From assembly GCF_030269305.1 (NCBI RefSeq), contig NZ_BSTC01000001.1:943467-1007466 (forward strand): a DNA stretch of 64,000 nt, given 5' to 3'. The notes under the pieces were generated by a model. That model made no database searches, had not been told where the DNA came from, and was given only the letters and a program-made list of their open reading frames with translations. The DNA comes from Kineosporia sp. NBRC 101731. GTDB lineage: Bacteria > Actinomycetota > Actinomycetes > Actinomycetales > Kineosporiaceae. Both the position numbers and the translations under genes were made by a program. Shown here one piece after another: positions 52,091 through 60,481 of the stretch (its first letter is position 1; each line of letters begins with the position of its first letter).

Positions 52091-53482
52091 TCAGGGGGAG
52101 ACCCGGCTACGAGAAGCCAGAGCCCGCAGGTCGGGGGTTGTCCGCCCGGACATCAGCAGACCCGAGATCAGGGCTCGGATCGCGGGACGGGCATGAGTCT
52201 CTTCTGGGGCCAGATGCTCGGCGGCCAGCAGCGCTCGTAGACATTCATCGCGGTCACCGCGTAGGGCCTGGGCCGTTGCGACGTCGCCCCAGTACCGGGC
52301 CCGCCGTTCGATTGTCGGTAGCCGGGACGGGGCGAGGGCGTGCGCTGTGGCTAGGGCCGTAACGGGATCACCGGTGCTGGTCTCGGCCGAGATGCGATGC
52401 AGAGCCACTGTCGCGGGGGTGAACCCGCCGACGTATCGGCGCACCACAGGACCGTCTGCCAGACCGGCAGCGATGACGGCGGCTTCGGCGGTGAGCTCGC
52501 GCATCCCCTGACCGTCACCGATCTTCGCAGCGGTGTAAGCGGCCGACTGCACCAGCAGACCTCGCATCGCCGTGCCCTCGCGGCCGGCTTGCCGCAGACG
52601 CGGGTCGTCGGCCACTGATAGCGCGATGGAGAGCGCCTGATCGGTCCAGCCGGAACGGCGGGCCAGGACGGCCAACTGTCGGGCGGCCTCGCTGGCCAAG
52701 AGCACGTCGTCACGGTCGGTGGCCAGCTGTCGTGCGCGGTCGGCGGCCATCCACCCCAACGGCTGGTCGCCGAACTTGATCAGGACCCGGGTCGCGACCA
52801 GGTACGCCTGCGCCAGGACCGTTTCATGCGCATCGCTGCTGTCGGCCCCGCCCGTGGGCGGCGCAGAGTCTGGTTCGGTCATCTGGTGCCCAGCACGGAT
52901 CAGCGCAGGCAGAGTCTGTGCCAGGCTCCCGTACCGGCATCCTGCATCCTGCTCGATCACGAGCCGCAACTGCGCCGACAGTTGCCGAGGCATCTCGTCG
53001 GCTGCGTCGGCACCGGGATCGTTGAGGCCGAGCATCGCATCGCGGATACCCCCAACGAGGGTCTCGGCAGCGGTGGTCTGGGGTAGTGACGATGCCGGCT
53101 GCTCCCCGAGCACGGGCAGGCCAGCTGCGCTGGTCGCTGATAAAGCTAGGAATGCTCGCCGCCGCACGCTGTCCTCCTGCCTGAGGATGTCCACCCTAGG
53201 CGGGGAGAGACGCGGATAGGCCGTAGTTCCGGTCTGTCGCGCTGTCGTCGAATGCTGATTGGATACGGCTTCGGCCAGACCGACCTCGGCCACCGGAATG
53301 CCCAGCGCCGTGCAGAACCGGCGTAGGACCTCGACATCAGTCAGAGGCGAGATGCCGCGCTCGTACCGGGAAACCTGAGCGGAGGAGTACCCCGTCAGCT
53401 GTCCCAGTTGTGCCTGGGTAAGTCTGCGCCCAAGCCGGGCTCGGCGTACCACCAGGCCTGTCATCACTGCAGACGTCGACAT
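52091..53482 (-). CDS. XRE-type regulator with helical repeat domain
   Basis: 463 residues. The helix-turn-helix is at about 10-65 (LGRRLTQAQLGQLTGYSSAQ, VSRYERGISPL). A linker and a large Ala/Leu-rich helical domain follow (about 150-463), resembling the TPR-like part of Streptomyces-type cytosolic sensors. An RRAFLALSATSAAGLPVLG segment resembling a twin-arginine signal is present near residue 108, as in many of these regulators. The start codon at 53482 is ATG, and a 200-base divergent region with TTGCA-N5-TGCAA separates it from the short gene on the plus strand. Probably the regulator of the small island. Confidence 0.85.
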   Translation of the reverse strand: MSTSAVMTGLVVRRARLGRRLTQAQLGQLTGYSSAQVSRYERGISPLTDVEVLRRFCTALGIPVAEVGLAEAVSNQHSTTARQTGTTAYPRLSPPRVDILRQEDSVRRRAFLALSATSAAGLPVLGEQPASSLPQTTAAETLVGGIRDAMLGLNDPGADAADEMPRQLSAQLRLVIEQDAGCRYGSLAQTLPALIRAGHQMTEPDSAPPTGGADSSDAHETVLAQAYLVATRVLIKFGDQPLGWMAADRARQLATDRDDVLLASEAARQLAVLARRSGWTDQALSIALSVADDPRLRQAGREGTAMRGLLVQSAAYTAAKIGDGQGMRELTAEAAVIAAGLADGPVVRRYVGGFTPATVALHRISAETSTGDPVTALATAHALAPSRLPTIERRARYWGDVATAQALRGDRDECLRALLAAEHLAPEETHARPAIRALISGLLMSGRTTPDLRALASRSRVSP

Positions 53483-53558
53483 TCAGCCCCGTTCCCCCGT
53501 ACCAGCCGCGCCACCCCTGTCGGACTTTAACTCCGATCCAGCGACCGCAGAAGACGAA

Positions 53559-53573
53559 TTGCATGGTTTGCAA
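53559..53573. promoter_or_regulatory. TTGCA-N5-TGCAA operator candidate
   Basis: A 5-bp perfect inverted repeat with spacer TGGTT, between the divergent XRE regulator (start 53482) and the short gene at 53683. An inverted repeat with A/T ends in this location fits an XRE-family binding site. Short, so chance cannot be excluded. Confidence 0.35.
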
Positions 53574-53682
53574 GTTGATGAGCATCAGGCGACCGTGCCG
53601 CTATCCGCTCCAGCTCGGGAGCCGTCTACTGGAAACACGTCAGGAACCTGGCACAGCAGTAGCTTTCGAGAATCGGAGTGTC

Positions 53683-54045
53683 ATGACCGGCACGTCTGTT
53701 GGCGCATTGCGCCCTCTCCCTGAAGCCGCGCTTCACCGAGAAACAAGCGCACCTCCGGTCGGAAATCCGACGGGCGGGCCCGCCAGGCTCACCGCCGAGC
53801 AGTTCCGTCGTCACTTGATCAGCCAGCACATTCCGGTGAAATACGTAGCCACTCTGGATACCGGTGAGTTCCAGGTTTACCTCCCCGCCGGTATCGCACC
53901 ACGCCAGTTCCAGGCACTTCTGGAGCGCATCGAAGCGCTGCCGGAAGTACGTAGCGCACAGCGGCCACCGATAGGCCGGGGCGCTGACGTCCTGTTCGTT
54001 ACTCCCTCGTGGCTGCCGATGGGGCAGATAGAGGGATCGCCCTGA
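53683..54045 (+). CDS. Short protein of unknown function, divergent from the XRE regulator
   Basis: 120 residues from ATG 53683 with GGAG nearby (53673). I do not recognise the family. N-terminal 35 residues are disordered (SVGALRPLPEAALHRETSAPP). The middle (about 40-95) is a compact domain with LTAEQFRRHLISQHIPVKYVAT, DTGEFQVYLPAGIAPRQFQALLE. The C-terminus has VRSAQRPPIGRGADVLFVTPS. It lies in the island and opposite the XRE regulator, a layout typical of regulator-effector pairs in Streptomyces. Not a toxin-antitoxin by any motif I can see. Confidence 0.65.
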   Translation: MTGTSVGALRPLPEAALHRETSAPPVGNPTGGPARLTAEQFRRHLISQHIPVKYVATLDTGEFQVYLPAGIAPRQFQALLERIEALPEVRSAQRPPIGRGADVLFVTPSWLPMGQIEGSP

Positions 54046-54308
54046 TCGGCCGTCCGTCCCGGCCGTCTCCCTCCGTCGGCCGCGTCGGACGGTCCTGAGA
54101 CCTTCGGACGGCTCAAACGGGGTGGGCCTTCCGAAGGTTGCGGGGGCCGGTGCCCGGGACCTCCTTCCCAAGCCGGCACCGGTCCCCACCGCGATCGTCG
54201 TCTCGGTGCACTCGCCCAGCCGGGATCCGTTCCCCGACTGCGCTATCGGCATAGTGGACTGGGCTGCCCCGTGTCTTCATGCCCGGGGTACCGCATCAAG
54301 GAGAGTCC

Positions 54309-54404
54309 ATGACCGCTGTTGTTCTGACCACTGATCATCTGGCCTGGACAACCATTGCGGACGGCTTTCGTGCCTGGCTGATGGACGCAGGCGAGGAGAC
54401 CTGA
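54309..54404 (+). CDS. Very short ORF, possibly a gene fragment
   Basis: 31 residues beginning [19 protein letters not shown], with AAGGAGAG just upstream (54299-54306), which makes the start credible. It stops at TGA 54404 a few bases before the Nudix remnant. Too short to assign. It may be the surviving 5' end of a gene broken by the deletion that left the Nudix tail. Confidence 0.4.
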   Translation: MTAVVLTTDHLAWTTIADGFRAWLMDAGEET

Positions 54405-54408
54405 GCCG

Positions 54409-54528
54409 GTCAACCGGGAGCCGGACAAGTGCCTGCAGCTGCGGTGGTTCGCGGTGCAGGACCTGCCCGAGAACCTGATTCCCTATCCGGCCGCGGGGTT
54501 GCGGGGGTATCTCGGCGATGACCCGGGA
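54409..54528 (+). pseudogene. Nudix hydrolase C-terminal remnant
   Basis: [35 protein letters not shown] matches the C-terminal end of Nudix proteins found beside XRE regulators in actinomycetes, where a P-D-K-C-x-x-L-x-W-F segment is characteristic. There is no Nudix box upstream, and no start, so only about 40 residues remain. The frame continues beyond, antisense into the SDR gene, but without similarity. Confidence 0.7.
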
Positions 54529-54569
54529 TCACTCTGCACGGCTGGCCGGACAACGCCGGGCCCGGCTGA

Positions 54570-55298
54570 TCACCAGGGCATCACCGTTCCGTCCCAGCTG
54601 AAGAACGCGCCGGTCGGGCCGTTGTCATCGAGAAGGGCCAGGCGTACCGCTCCCTCGGCCGCCTCGGCCGGGTCTTCGCCCAGGGATCGGGCCCGGCCGT
54701 TCAGGTCGGTCGCCCGCAGGCCGGGGGCCAGGGCGTTGATCCGGAATTCGGGCAGGGCCTGGGCGTAGAGCGTGGTGATCATGTTCAGGGCGGCCTTGGA
54801 CGAGCGGTAGCTCACGGCGGCGGGGGAGTGCATGGCGGGGGCGCCGGTGGCGGACGCCCGCACCGCTTCGTCGGTGCTGGCCCCCAACGAGGCCGTGCCG
54901 CTGGAGATGTTGACGATGCGAGGGGCGGACGAGCGGCGCAGGGTGGGGAGGAAGGCGTTCGTGACGGCTACGACGCCGAAGACATTGGTCTCGTAGGTGG
55001 TGCGGAAACTGTCCACCGACGCTTCGGGGCCGATCGCCCCGTCCACCATCATTCCGGCGTTGTTGATCAGGATGTCGAGGGCGCCGATCGCCGAGGCGGC
55101 GGCCGCGATGCTCTTCTCATCGGTGACGTCGAGCTGGACGAAGTGGCAGTCGCCGCCGATCTCCTCCACCGCCCGGCGGCCGCGTCCGGCGTCGCGGGAA
55201 CCCAGGTGCACGGTGAGGCCGGCCTGGACGAGCTGCCGGGCGATCTCCTGGCCGATGCCCTTGTTGGCGCCGGTGACCAGCGCAATCGTGGAAGTCAT
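54570..55298 (-). CDS. Short-chain dehydrogenase/reductase
   Basis: 242 residues. NADP motif [15 protein letters not shown] (residues 9-23), NNAGMM near 85-90, active-site serine (SSGTAS) and YRSSK (Tyr-x-x-x-Lys). It belongs to the classical SDR family and is close to quinone or carbonyl reductases. The substrate is unknown. ATG 55298 is chosen because an in-frame extension (to 55478) would run into the divergent regulator. An XRE-type regulator faces it at 55384, a common pair in which the regulator controls the reductase. Confidence 0.9.
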   Translation of the reverse strand: MTSTIALVTGANKGIGQEIARQLVQAGLTVHLGSRDAGRGRRAVEEIGGDCHFVQLDVTDEKSIAAAASAIGALDILINNAGMMVDGAIGPEASVDSFRTTYETNVFGVVAVTNAFLPTLRRSSAPRIVNISSGTASLGASTDEAVRASATGAPAMHSPAAVSYRSSKAALNMITTLYAQALPEFRINALAPGLRATDLNGRARSLGEDPAEAAEGAVRLALLDDNGPTGAFFSWDGTVMPW

Positions 55299-55383
55299 GG
55301 GACCAACGCTGCCGCCCGCGTCCTCAGTTATCCAGGTACCGGTGATACCCGAATAACCACGGGGAAAAGCGCGTTCAGGGAAC

Positions 55384-56193
55384 ATGCCGAGAACCGAACT
55401 GGCCCGGTTCCTGCGCGACCGCCGGGAGGCGCTGCGCCCCGTGGACGCCGGGTTGCCCCCGGGCCGCCGACGCCGCACGCCCGGGCTACGCCGCGAGGAG
55501 GTCGCCGAACTCGCCGGGATGTCGGTGGACTACTACGCCCGGCTGGAACAGGGGCGTGGTCCGCGTCCCTCGCCGGGCGTGCTCGAGGCGGTCGGCGGCG
55601 CCTTGCGTCTGGAACCGGCCGAGCGCATCCACCTGTTCCGTCTGGCCGGCAGCACCCCGCAGGCGCCGTCCGCACCGACCCGCCGGGTGCGTCCTCACGT
55701 GGCCGGTCTCCTGCACCGGATGCCGGGCACGGCGGCCGTGGTGACCGCCGCGAACTATGACGTGGTGGGCTGGAATCCGCTTGCCGCAGCACTTCTCGGG
55801 CCGCAAGAGGGAAGGAACCTGGCCCGCCGCCGATTTCTCGGCCAAGACGTCAGCGCGTCTACGGCCCCGGAATTCTCGGAGATCGTGGTGACCCGGCTAC
55901 GAGGGGCGGCCGTGCGCTATCCGCACGATGCCGCCCTGAACCGGCTGCTGAGCGACCTGCGCGAGGGCAGCGAGGAGTTCCGCGAGCTCTGGGCCCGTAA
56001 CCCGGTGAGACTGCCCGGCCACCAGGTGAAGACGCCCGAGCATCCGGAACTCGGCCGCCTGCGCCTGAACTGCGACGTTCTCGCGGTGCCGGAAGACGAT
56101 CAGCAGGTCGTCTTCATCACCGCCGACCCGGGCAGCGCCACCGAGCGGGCGCTGCGGCAGCTGGCTGCCCGGGCCGTCGTCAGCGCTACCTGA
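55384..56193 (+). CDS. XRE-family regulator with MmyB-like ligand domain
   Basis: 269 residues. HTH near 10-75 (LRREEVAELAGMSVDYYARLEQGRGPRPS) and a MmyB-like domain (about 105-269; VVGWNPLAAALLG, RRRFLGQDVS, PGHQVKTPEHPELGRLRLNCDVL). In Streptomyces such regulators bind fatty acids or other small ligands and act on an adjacent divergent SDR gene. Start ATG 55384. Its 3' end overlaps the convergent sugar-binding gene by 8 bases. Confidence 0.9.
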   Translation: MPRTELARFLRDRREALRPVDAGLPPGRRRRTPGLRREEVAELAGMSVDYYARLEQGRGPRPSPGVLEAVGGALRLEPAERIHLFRLAGSTPQAPSAPTRRVRPHVAGLLHRMPGTAAVVTAANYDVVGWNPLAAALLGPQEGRNLARRRFLGQDVSASTAPEFSEIVVTRLRGAAVRYPHDAALNRLLSDLREGSEEFRELWARNPVRLPGHQVKTPEHPELGRLRLNCDVLAVPEDDQQVVFITADPGSATERALRQLAARAVVSAT

Positions 56194-57286
56194 CCCCGTA
56201 CTTCTCGCAGGCCTTCTTCAGAGCTTCGGTGGTGCAGACCTTCCCGGCCGTGGTGGCCCCGTCGTCGATGACGTCCTGCACGTTGTCCGCGTAGATCGCC
56301 TGGGGCTCGATCAGCACCGACTTCACCGGCTGATTGGTCTTGGTGTCGGTGACCGTGCCGCTCGCGACGGCGTCGGCGCCCGCGGTGTCACCCTTGATCA
56401 GCTTCACCGTCAGGTCGACCGCGGCGGCGGCCTCCTTGTTGATCGACTTGTAGACCGTCACGCACTGGTTGCCGAGCAGCACCTGCTGAAGGCCCGTGTC
56501 GGTGGCGTCCTGCCCGGTGACCGGCACCTTCCCGGCGCGGCCCTCGGTCTTCAGCCGGGCGATCACCGCACCACCCAGGGTGTCGTTGGCGGCGGCCACC
56601 CCGACGAACTTGCCCTTGAGCTCGGTGTTGATCTGCTCGAACAGCGTGCCGGCCTTCTGGCTGTCCCAGTCGGGCACGGCCTGGTCGGCGGCCACGCCGT
56701 AACCGGCGTCGCGGATGGCCTTGTCATAGCCCTGCTTGAACAGCGTGGCGTTGTTGTCGGTCGGCGAGCCGTTCAGCTCGACCACGTCACCGGTCGTCGT
56801 CCCCTCGTCCTGAAGGCATTTCACCAGGCCTTCACCGATCGTCGTGCCGACCAGCACCGGGTCGACCGCGACGTAGTACTTCGCCCCGCCGCCCAGCGTG
56901 AGGCGGTCGTAGTCGATCACCGGGACACCCGCGTCCGTCGCCTTCTTGATCACCGCGGCCCCGGAGTCGTTGTCCAGATTGACGATGAGCAGAGCACTCA
57001 CGCCCTGGCTGATCATGCCGTCGGCGATGGTCTGGAACTTGGTCTTGTCGCCGCCCGCGTTCTGGATGTCGACCTTCACGCCGGCCTTGGTGAAGGCCTC
57101 GGTCAGGGCCGGTCGGTCGGCGTTCTCCCAGCGGGGGGACGAGGCGGCGTCGGGCAGGATCACCCCGACCGTGCCCTGCGGGGTGGTGCTGCCGGTCGTG
57201 GAACCCTCGGAGTCACCACCGCAGGCCGAGAGTGTGAGCAGGGCTGCCGAGCCGATCGCGGTCGCGGCGAGCATCTGTCTGCGCAT
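56186..57286 (-). CDS. Orphan sugar-binding lipoprotein (XylF/RbsB class)
   Basis: 366 residues with lipoprotein signal (lipobox L-S-A-C; Cys22). The mature part is a type-1 periplasmic binding fold: VGVILPDAASSPRWENADRP, LLIVNLDN, VPVIDYDRLTLGG, AANDTLGGAV, VTGQDATDTGLQQ. It resembles D-xylose-binding proteins. No permease or ATPase is beside it; the UgpC ATPase at 40 kb belongs to another family of importers. Possible solitary sensor or a component of a distant transporter. Start ATG 57286. Confidence 0.85.
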   Translation of the reverse strand: MRRQMLAATAIGSAALLTLSACGGDSEGSTTGSTTPQGTVGVILPDAASSPRWENADRPALTEAFTKAGVKVDIQNAGGDKTKFQTIADGMISQGVSALLIVNLDNDSGAAVIKKATDAGVPVIDYDRLTLGGGAKYYVAVDPVLVGTTIGEGLVKCLQDEGTTTGDVVELNGSPTDNNATLFKQGYDKAIRDAGYGVAADQAVPDWDSQKAGTLFEQINTELKGKFVGVAAANDTLGGAVIARLKTEGRAGKVPVTGQDATDTGLQQVLLGNQCVTVYKSINKEAAAAVDLTVKLIKGDTAGADAVASGTVTDTKTNQPVKSVLIEPQAIYADNVQDVIDDGATTAGKVCTTEALKKACEKYGVR

Positions 57287-57413
57287 GGATCCGGTCCTCC
57301 CTCTGCCCGGCCTCTTTGCCGGGCGTGGAACAGGACGTCAGACCCGTCATCGGCCCTGACGCGGATATGTTGCAGGGCGCAACCTATGCCTGTTACCGGA
57401 GGATTGACCAGGT

Positions 57414-57815
57414 TTAACTGGGGACCTGGGAGCGCGTACGCCACAGCCAGTAGAGGCCGATCATCGGCAGCACCAGCGGCACGTACCCGTAGCCCTGCCC
57501 GAAGTTCGACCACACCGTCGCGTCCGGGAAGTCGCCGGAGTCGAGCACGCTGAACAGGCCCACCCCGATCACGCCGATCAGCTCGAAGGTGCACGTGATC
57601 AGCGCGACCCGGCGCCAGGTCGCGCCCGGGCGGGCGAGGGCCAGCGTGGCGACCACGTAGACGATGCCGGAGAGCAGCGACAGCAGGTAGGGCACCGGGG
57701 CGTTGCTGAACTCCGTGGCGATCTGGACGATCGCCCGGGAGCAGGCGGCCAGGGCGAAGATCGCGTAGACGGCCACGAGAAGCCGTCCCGGGCCAGAGGT
57801 GCGGGGGTCATCCAC
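57414..57815 (-). CDS. Conserved small membrane protein
   Basis: 133 residues with four helices (LLVAVYAIFALAACSRAIVQI, YLLSLLSGIVYVVATLALA, VALITCTFELIGVIGVGLFSV, YVPLVLPMIGLYWLW). A family found in many actinobacteria, function unknown. The sequence ends in LWRTRSQVPS. Start ATG 57815 overlaps the stop of the neighbouring gene by 8 bases, so they are co-translated. Confidence 0.8.
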   Translation of the reverse strand: MDDPRTSGPGRLLVAVYAIFALAACSRAIVQIATEFSNAPVPYLLSLLSGIVYVVATLALARPGATWRRVALITCTFELIGVIGVGLFSVLDSGDFPDATVWSNFGQGYGYVPLVLPMIGLYWLWRTRSQVPS

Positions 57816-58173
57816 CGACGGTGCTCCAGATCTGAAACATCCGGGCCGTCATCACGGCCACGGCAAAGCAGGCAACGAAGATCACCAGGACGCTGGTCCT
57901 GGACTTGTCCGCGGCCGACCAGAACACTCCTGCGGGCAGGATCAGCAGCTCACTGGCGGCGTAGGCGATGAAGGTGGCGGTCTCGTCGGGTCGTTCGCCG
58001 CGCGTCACCAGCACGATCGCGACGATCAGCTGGACCAGCAGCAGCACCTCGAAGGCGACCAGCACCAGCAGCATGGTGTTGCTGGCCCGGCGGTCACGGG
58101 CGAAGAGCAGCACGCTCCAGATCGAGGTGATCAGGCCGAGGACGATCACCGGGCCGGACAGGATGCTGCTCAC
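57808..58173 (-). CDS. Conserved small membrane protein, partner of the previous gene
   Basis: 121 residues with four helices (VIVLGLITSIWSVLLFA, MLLVLVAFEVLLLVQLIVAIVL, FIAYAASELLILPAGVFW, SVLVIFVACFAVAVM). The length, four-helix topology and the 8-base overlap with the downstream gene suggest a two-component membrane complex. No functional motif. Start ATG 58173. Confidence 0.8.
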   Translation of the reverse strand: MSSILSGPVIVLGLITSIWSVLLFARDRRASNTMLLVLVAFEVLLLVQLIVAIVLVTRGERPDETATFIAYAASELLILPAGVFWSAADKSRTSVLVIFVACFAVAVMTARMFQIWSTVGG

Positions 58174-58247
58174 GAGGAGGCACTCTAATGGGGGTGTCGT
58201 GGCACCGCGCCTATCGGGCTGATCGCCCGGTGCACCAGGATGAGGGC

Positions 58248-58562
58248 ATGTCTTATGTGGTCATCAACGTACTGACCGTTCCCGGTGGACGCGGCGAGGT
58301 GCTGGAGCAGCGCTTCAGCACCCGCGCCGGCATGGTGGAGAACAGTCAGGGCTTCGAGCACTTCGAGCTCCTGCGCCCGGTCGAGGGCACCGACCAGTAC
58401 CTGGTCTACACCCGGTGGAACACCAAGGAGGACTTCGAGGCCTGGCAGTCCTCGCAGGCCTTCGCCCGGGGCCACGGTGAGGGCAGTACCCGCCCGGCCG
58501 GCGACGGTCCCGCCGCCACCGGCTCGAGCATCTGGGCCTTCGAGATCGTCACCGAGGCCTGA
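58248..58562 (+). CDS. Antibiotic biosynthesis monooxygenase (ABM/IsdG-like) protein
   Basis: 104 residues. A ferredoxin-like ABM fold: YVVINVLTVPGGRGEVLEQRF, GFEHFELLRPVEGTDQYLVYTRWN, and FEAWQSSQAF, with the conserved asparagine and tryptophan. IsdG/MhuD-type heme oxygenases of this family use a histidine near the C-terminal third (here ARGHGEGS). Heme degradation is likely but unproven. Start ATG 58248, 20 residues inside a longer frame. Confidence 0.85.
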   Translation: MSYVVINVLTVPGGRGEVLEQRFSTRAGMVENSQGFEHFELLRPVEGTDQYLVYTRWNTKEDFEAWQSSQAFARGHGEGSTRPAGDGPAATGSSIWAFEIVTEA

Positions 58563-58572
58563 GGGTGTTTTC

Positions 58573-59046
58573 CTAGATTGAGGACGAGGGTGCTCGCCCC
58601 GGCGGGAAACCGCCGGTGGCGATCGGTCCCCACCGCTCGGGGGTGATCCGGATCAGGCTCTTGCCCTGCTTGACCATGGCCTCGCGGTACTCGTCCCAGT
58701 CCGGGTGCTCGCCGGCGATGCTGCGGAAGTACTCGACCAGCGGCTCCACCGAGTCGGGCAGGTCGATCACCTCGGCGGTGCCGTCGACCTGGACGTAGGC
58801 GCCGTTCCACTCGTCGGACTGGATGCAGACCGACGCGGTGGGGCGGCGCTTCAGGTTGATGGCCTTGGCGCGCTCGGGGTAGGTCGAGATGACGATCCGG
58901 CCCTGCGGGTCGACGCCGCAGGAGACCAGGGACAGCTGCGGGCTGCCGTCGGAGCGGGTGGTGACGAGCGTGGCCCGGTGACGCGGCCGGATGAACTCCA
59001 GCAGCTCTTCGAGCTCCACGCGCTGCGCGGTGGCAATGGTTGGCAT
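58573..59046 (-). CDS. PPOX-class F420-dependent oxidoreductase
   Basis: 157 residues, split beta-barrel flavin/deazaflavin reductase family. It shows RHRATLVTTRSDGSPQLSLVS, GRIVISTYPERAKAINLKRRP (cofactor phosphate-binding arginine and lysine), and a C-terminal LIRITPERWGP. Actinobacterial members use F420 or flavin to reduce unknown substrates. Start ATG 59046; the gap to the divergent secreted protein gene is 49 bases. Convergent with the ABM gene with 10 bases between. Confidence 0.87.
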   Translation of the reverse strand: MPTIATAQRVELEELLEFIRPRHRATLVTTRSDGSPQLSLVSCGVDPQGRIVISTYPERAKAINLKRRPTASVCIQSDEWNGAYVQVDGTAEVIDLPDSVEPLVEYFRSIAGEHPDWDEYREAMVKQGKSLIRITPERWGPIATGGFPPGRAPSSSI

Positions 59047-59095
59047 AACGTCAATCTAATGCCGGGCTGACCTGAGGCTCCTTAGCGTGCGGCGT

Positions 59096-60481
59096 ATGCG
59101 ATACACCAAAAGGGTCCTCGCGGGCTCAGTAGCGAGTTTGATGTTGTGCGGCGGCATTGCGTTCTCCGCCTCGGCGGCGGAACCGGAGACGGTGACCTAT
59201 ACGGCCGGCGACGCCGTGATCGCCAACCCCGAGCGCGGCTTCTACAAGCACACCGAGACCCACAGCACCGGGTACACCCCCTTGAGCGCGGAAAACCTTG
59301 CCGGATATCGGAATCAGGGCATCACCCAGATTCTGCGGGTGTTCTACCTGGAAGATTTCGCCTCCGGTGCCGCCATCAGCGACGCCTATCTGGCCAAGGT
59401 GCGTGCCGACCTCGACACCGCACGGGAAGCCGGGATCTCGGTCATCGTGCGCTTCGCCTACGCGCAGGGCGGCGACTGGCCGTACAGCGCGCCTTACGGT
59501 GACGCCTCGCTCGACACCGTGCTGGCCCACATCGACCAGCTGAAGCCGATCTTCAGCGATGACGCCGACGTGATCGAGCTCGTGCAGCAGGGTTTCATCG
59601 GCCTGTGGGGTGAGGGCTATTACACCGATCACTTCGTGGCCGACCCGGCCAACCCCGGCGTGGTCACGGCGGCCGACTGGAAGAAGCGCAACGCCGTGCT
59701 GAAGGCCCTGCTCGACGCGGTGCCGGACGAGCGGATGGTGGCGGCCCGCACCATGTTCTCGAAGCAGCAGTACGTGGGCTCTTCCGACCCGCTGACGGTT
59801 TCGGAAGGCTTCAGCGGGTCGGACCAGGCTCGCATCGGCCATCACAACGACTGTTTCCTGGCCTCGGCCGACGACTACGGCACGTTCCTGTCCGACCCGA
59901 TCACCCTCGACCAGGAGTATCTGGAGGCGGACAGCGCCTACCTGCCCATCGGCGGCGAGACCTGCGGGGTGAACGCGCCGCGCTCGGAGTGGGCCAGCGC
60001 CTCGGCCGAAATGGCCCGCTACCACTACAGTTACCTCAACCGTGACTACAACACCGACGTGCTGAACAGCTGGGGCGAGGCCGGTCTCACCGAGGCGGCC
60101 CAGAAGCTGGGCTACCGCTTCGTGATGACGGAGAGCTCGGTCTCGGACGATGCGGTGTCGCTGAGCGTGCGCAACGACGGCTGGGCCGCGCCCTACAACC
60201 TGCGCACGGCGCAGCTGGTGCTGAAGAGCGCGGACGCCACTCACACGGTGGCCTTCGACGGCAACGCCGATGTACGCACCTGGGCGCCGGGTGAGACGGT
60301 CGAACTCAACGGGCTTCTGGACGAGGTGCCGGCCGGTACGTACGACATCTACCTCGCCATCCCATCGGCTTCGCCGGCTTCGGAAGATGACCCGAACTAC
60401 GCCGTCCAGGTCGCCAACGAGGGCACGTGGGACGCGGCGACGGGGCTGAACGACCTGAAGCAGAAGGTCACGGTCAGCTAG
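59096..60481 (+). CDS. Secreted DUF4874/DUF4832 protein
   Basis: 461 residues. A signal peptide (about 1-28, ending SASA-A). The N-terminal domain (DUF4874, about 38-215: NPERGFYKHTET, VIVRFAYAQGGDWPY, VIELVQQGFIGLWGEGYYTDH) resembles a TIM-barrel glycoside hydrolase. The C-terminal part is DUF4832 (about 225-461: YLPIGGETCGVNAPRSEW, LNSWGEAGLTEAAQ, ending in a beta-sandwich). Acts outside the cell, probably on a polysaccharide. Start ATG 59096. Its stop is 75 bases upstream of repeat copy E. Confidence 0.88.
   Translation: MRYTKRVLAGSVASLMLCGGIAFSASAAEPETVTYTAGDAVIANPERGFYKHTETHSTGYTPLSAENLAGYRNQGITQILRVFYLEDFASGAAISDAYLAKVRADLDTAREAGISVIVRFAYAQGGDWPYSAPYGDASLDTVLAHIDQLKPIFSDDADVIELVQQGFIGLWGEGYYTDHFVADPANPGVVTAADWKKRNAVLKALLDAVPDERMVAARTMFSKQQYVGSSDPLTVSEGFSGSDQARIGHHNDCFLASADDYGTFLSDPITLDQEYLEADSAYLPIGGETCGVNAPRSEWASASAEMARYHYSYLNRDYNTDVLNSWGEAGLTEAAQKLGYRFVMTESSVSDDAVSLSVRNDGWAAPYNLRTAQLVLKSADATHTVAFDGNADVRTWAPGETVELNGLLDEVPAGTYDIYLAIPSASPASEDDPNYAVQVANEGTWDAATGLNDLKQKVTVS

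Noticed and set aside
53683-54045. Toxin of a toxin-antitoxin pair with the XRE regulator
   Set aside because: The regulator is far larger than typical antitoxins, the genes diverge, and no toxin motif is visible.
54570-55478. Longer SDR form beginning at 55478
   Set aside because: The extra 60 residues lack SDR similarity and lie over the divergent regulator gene.
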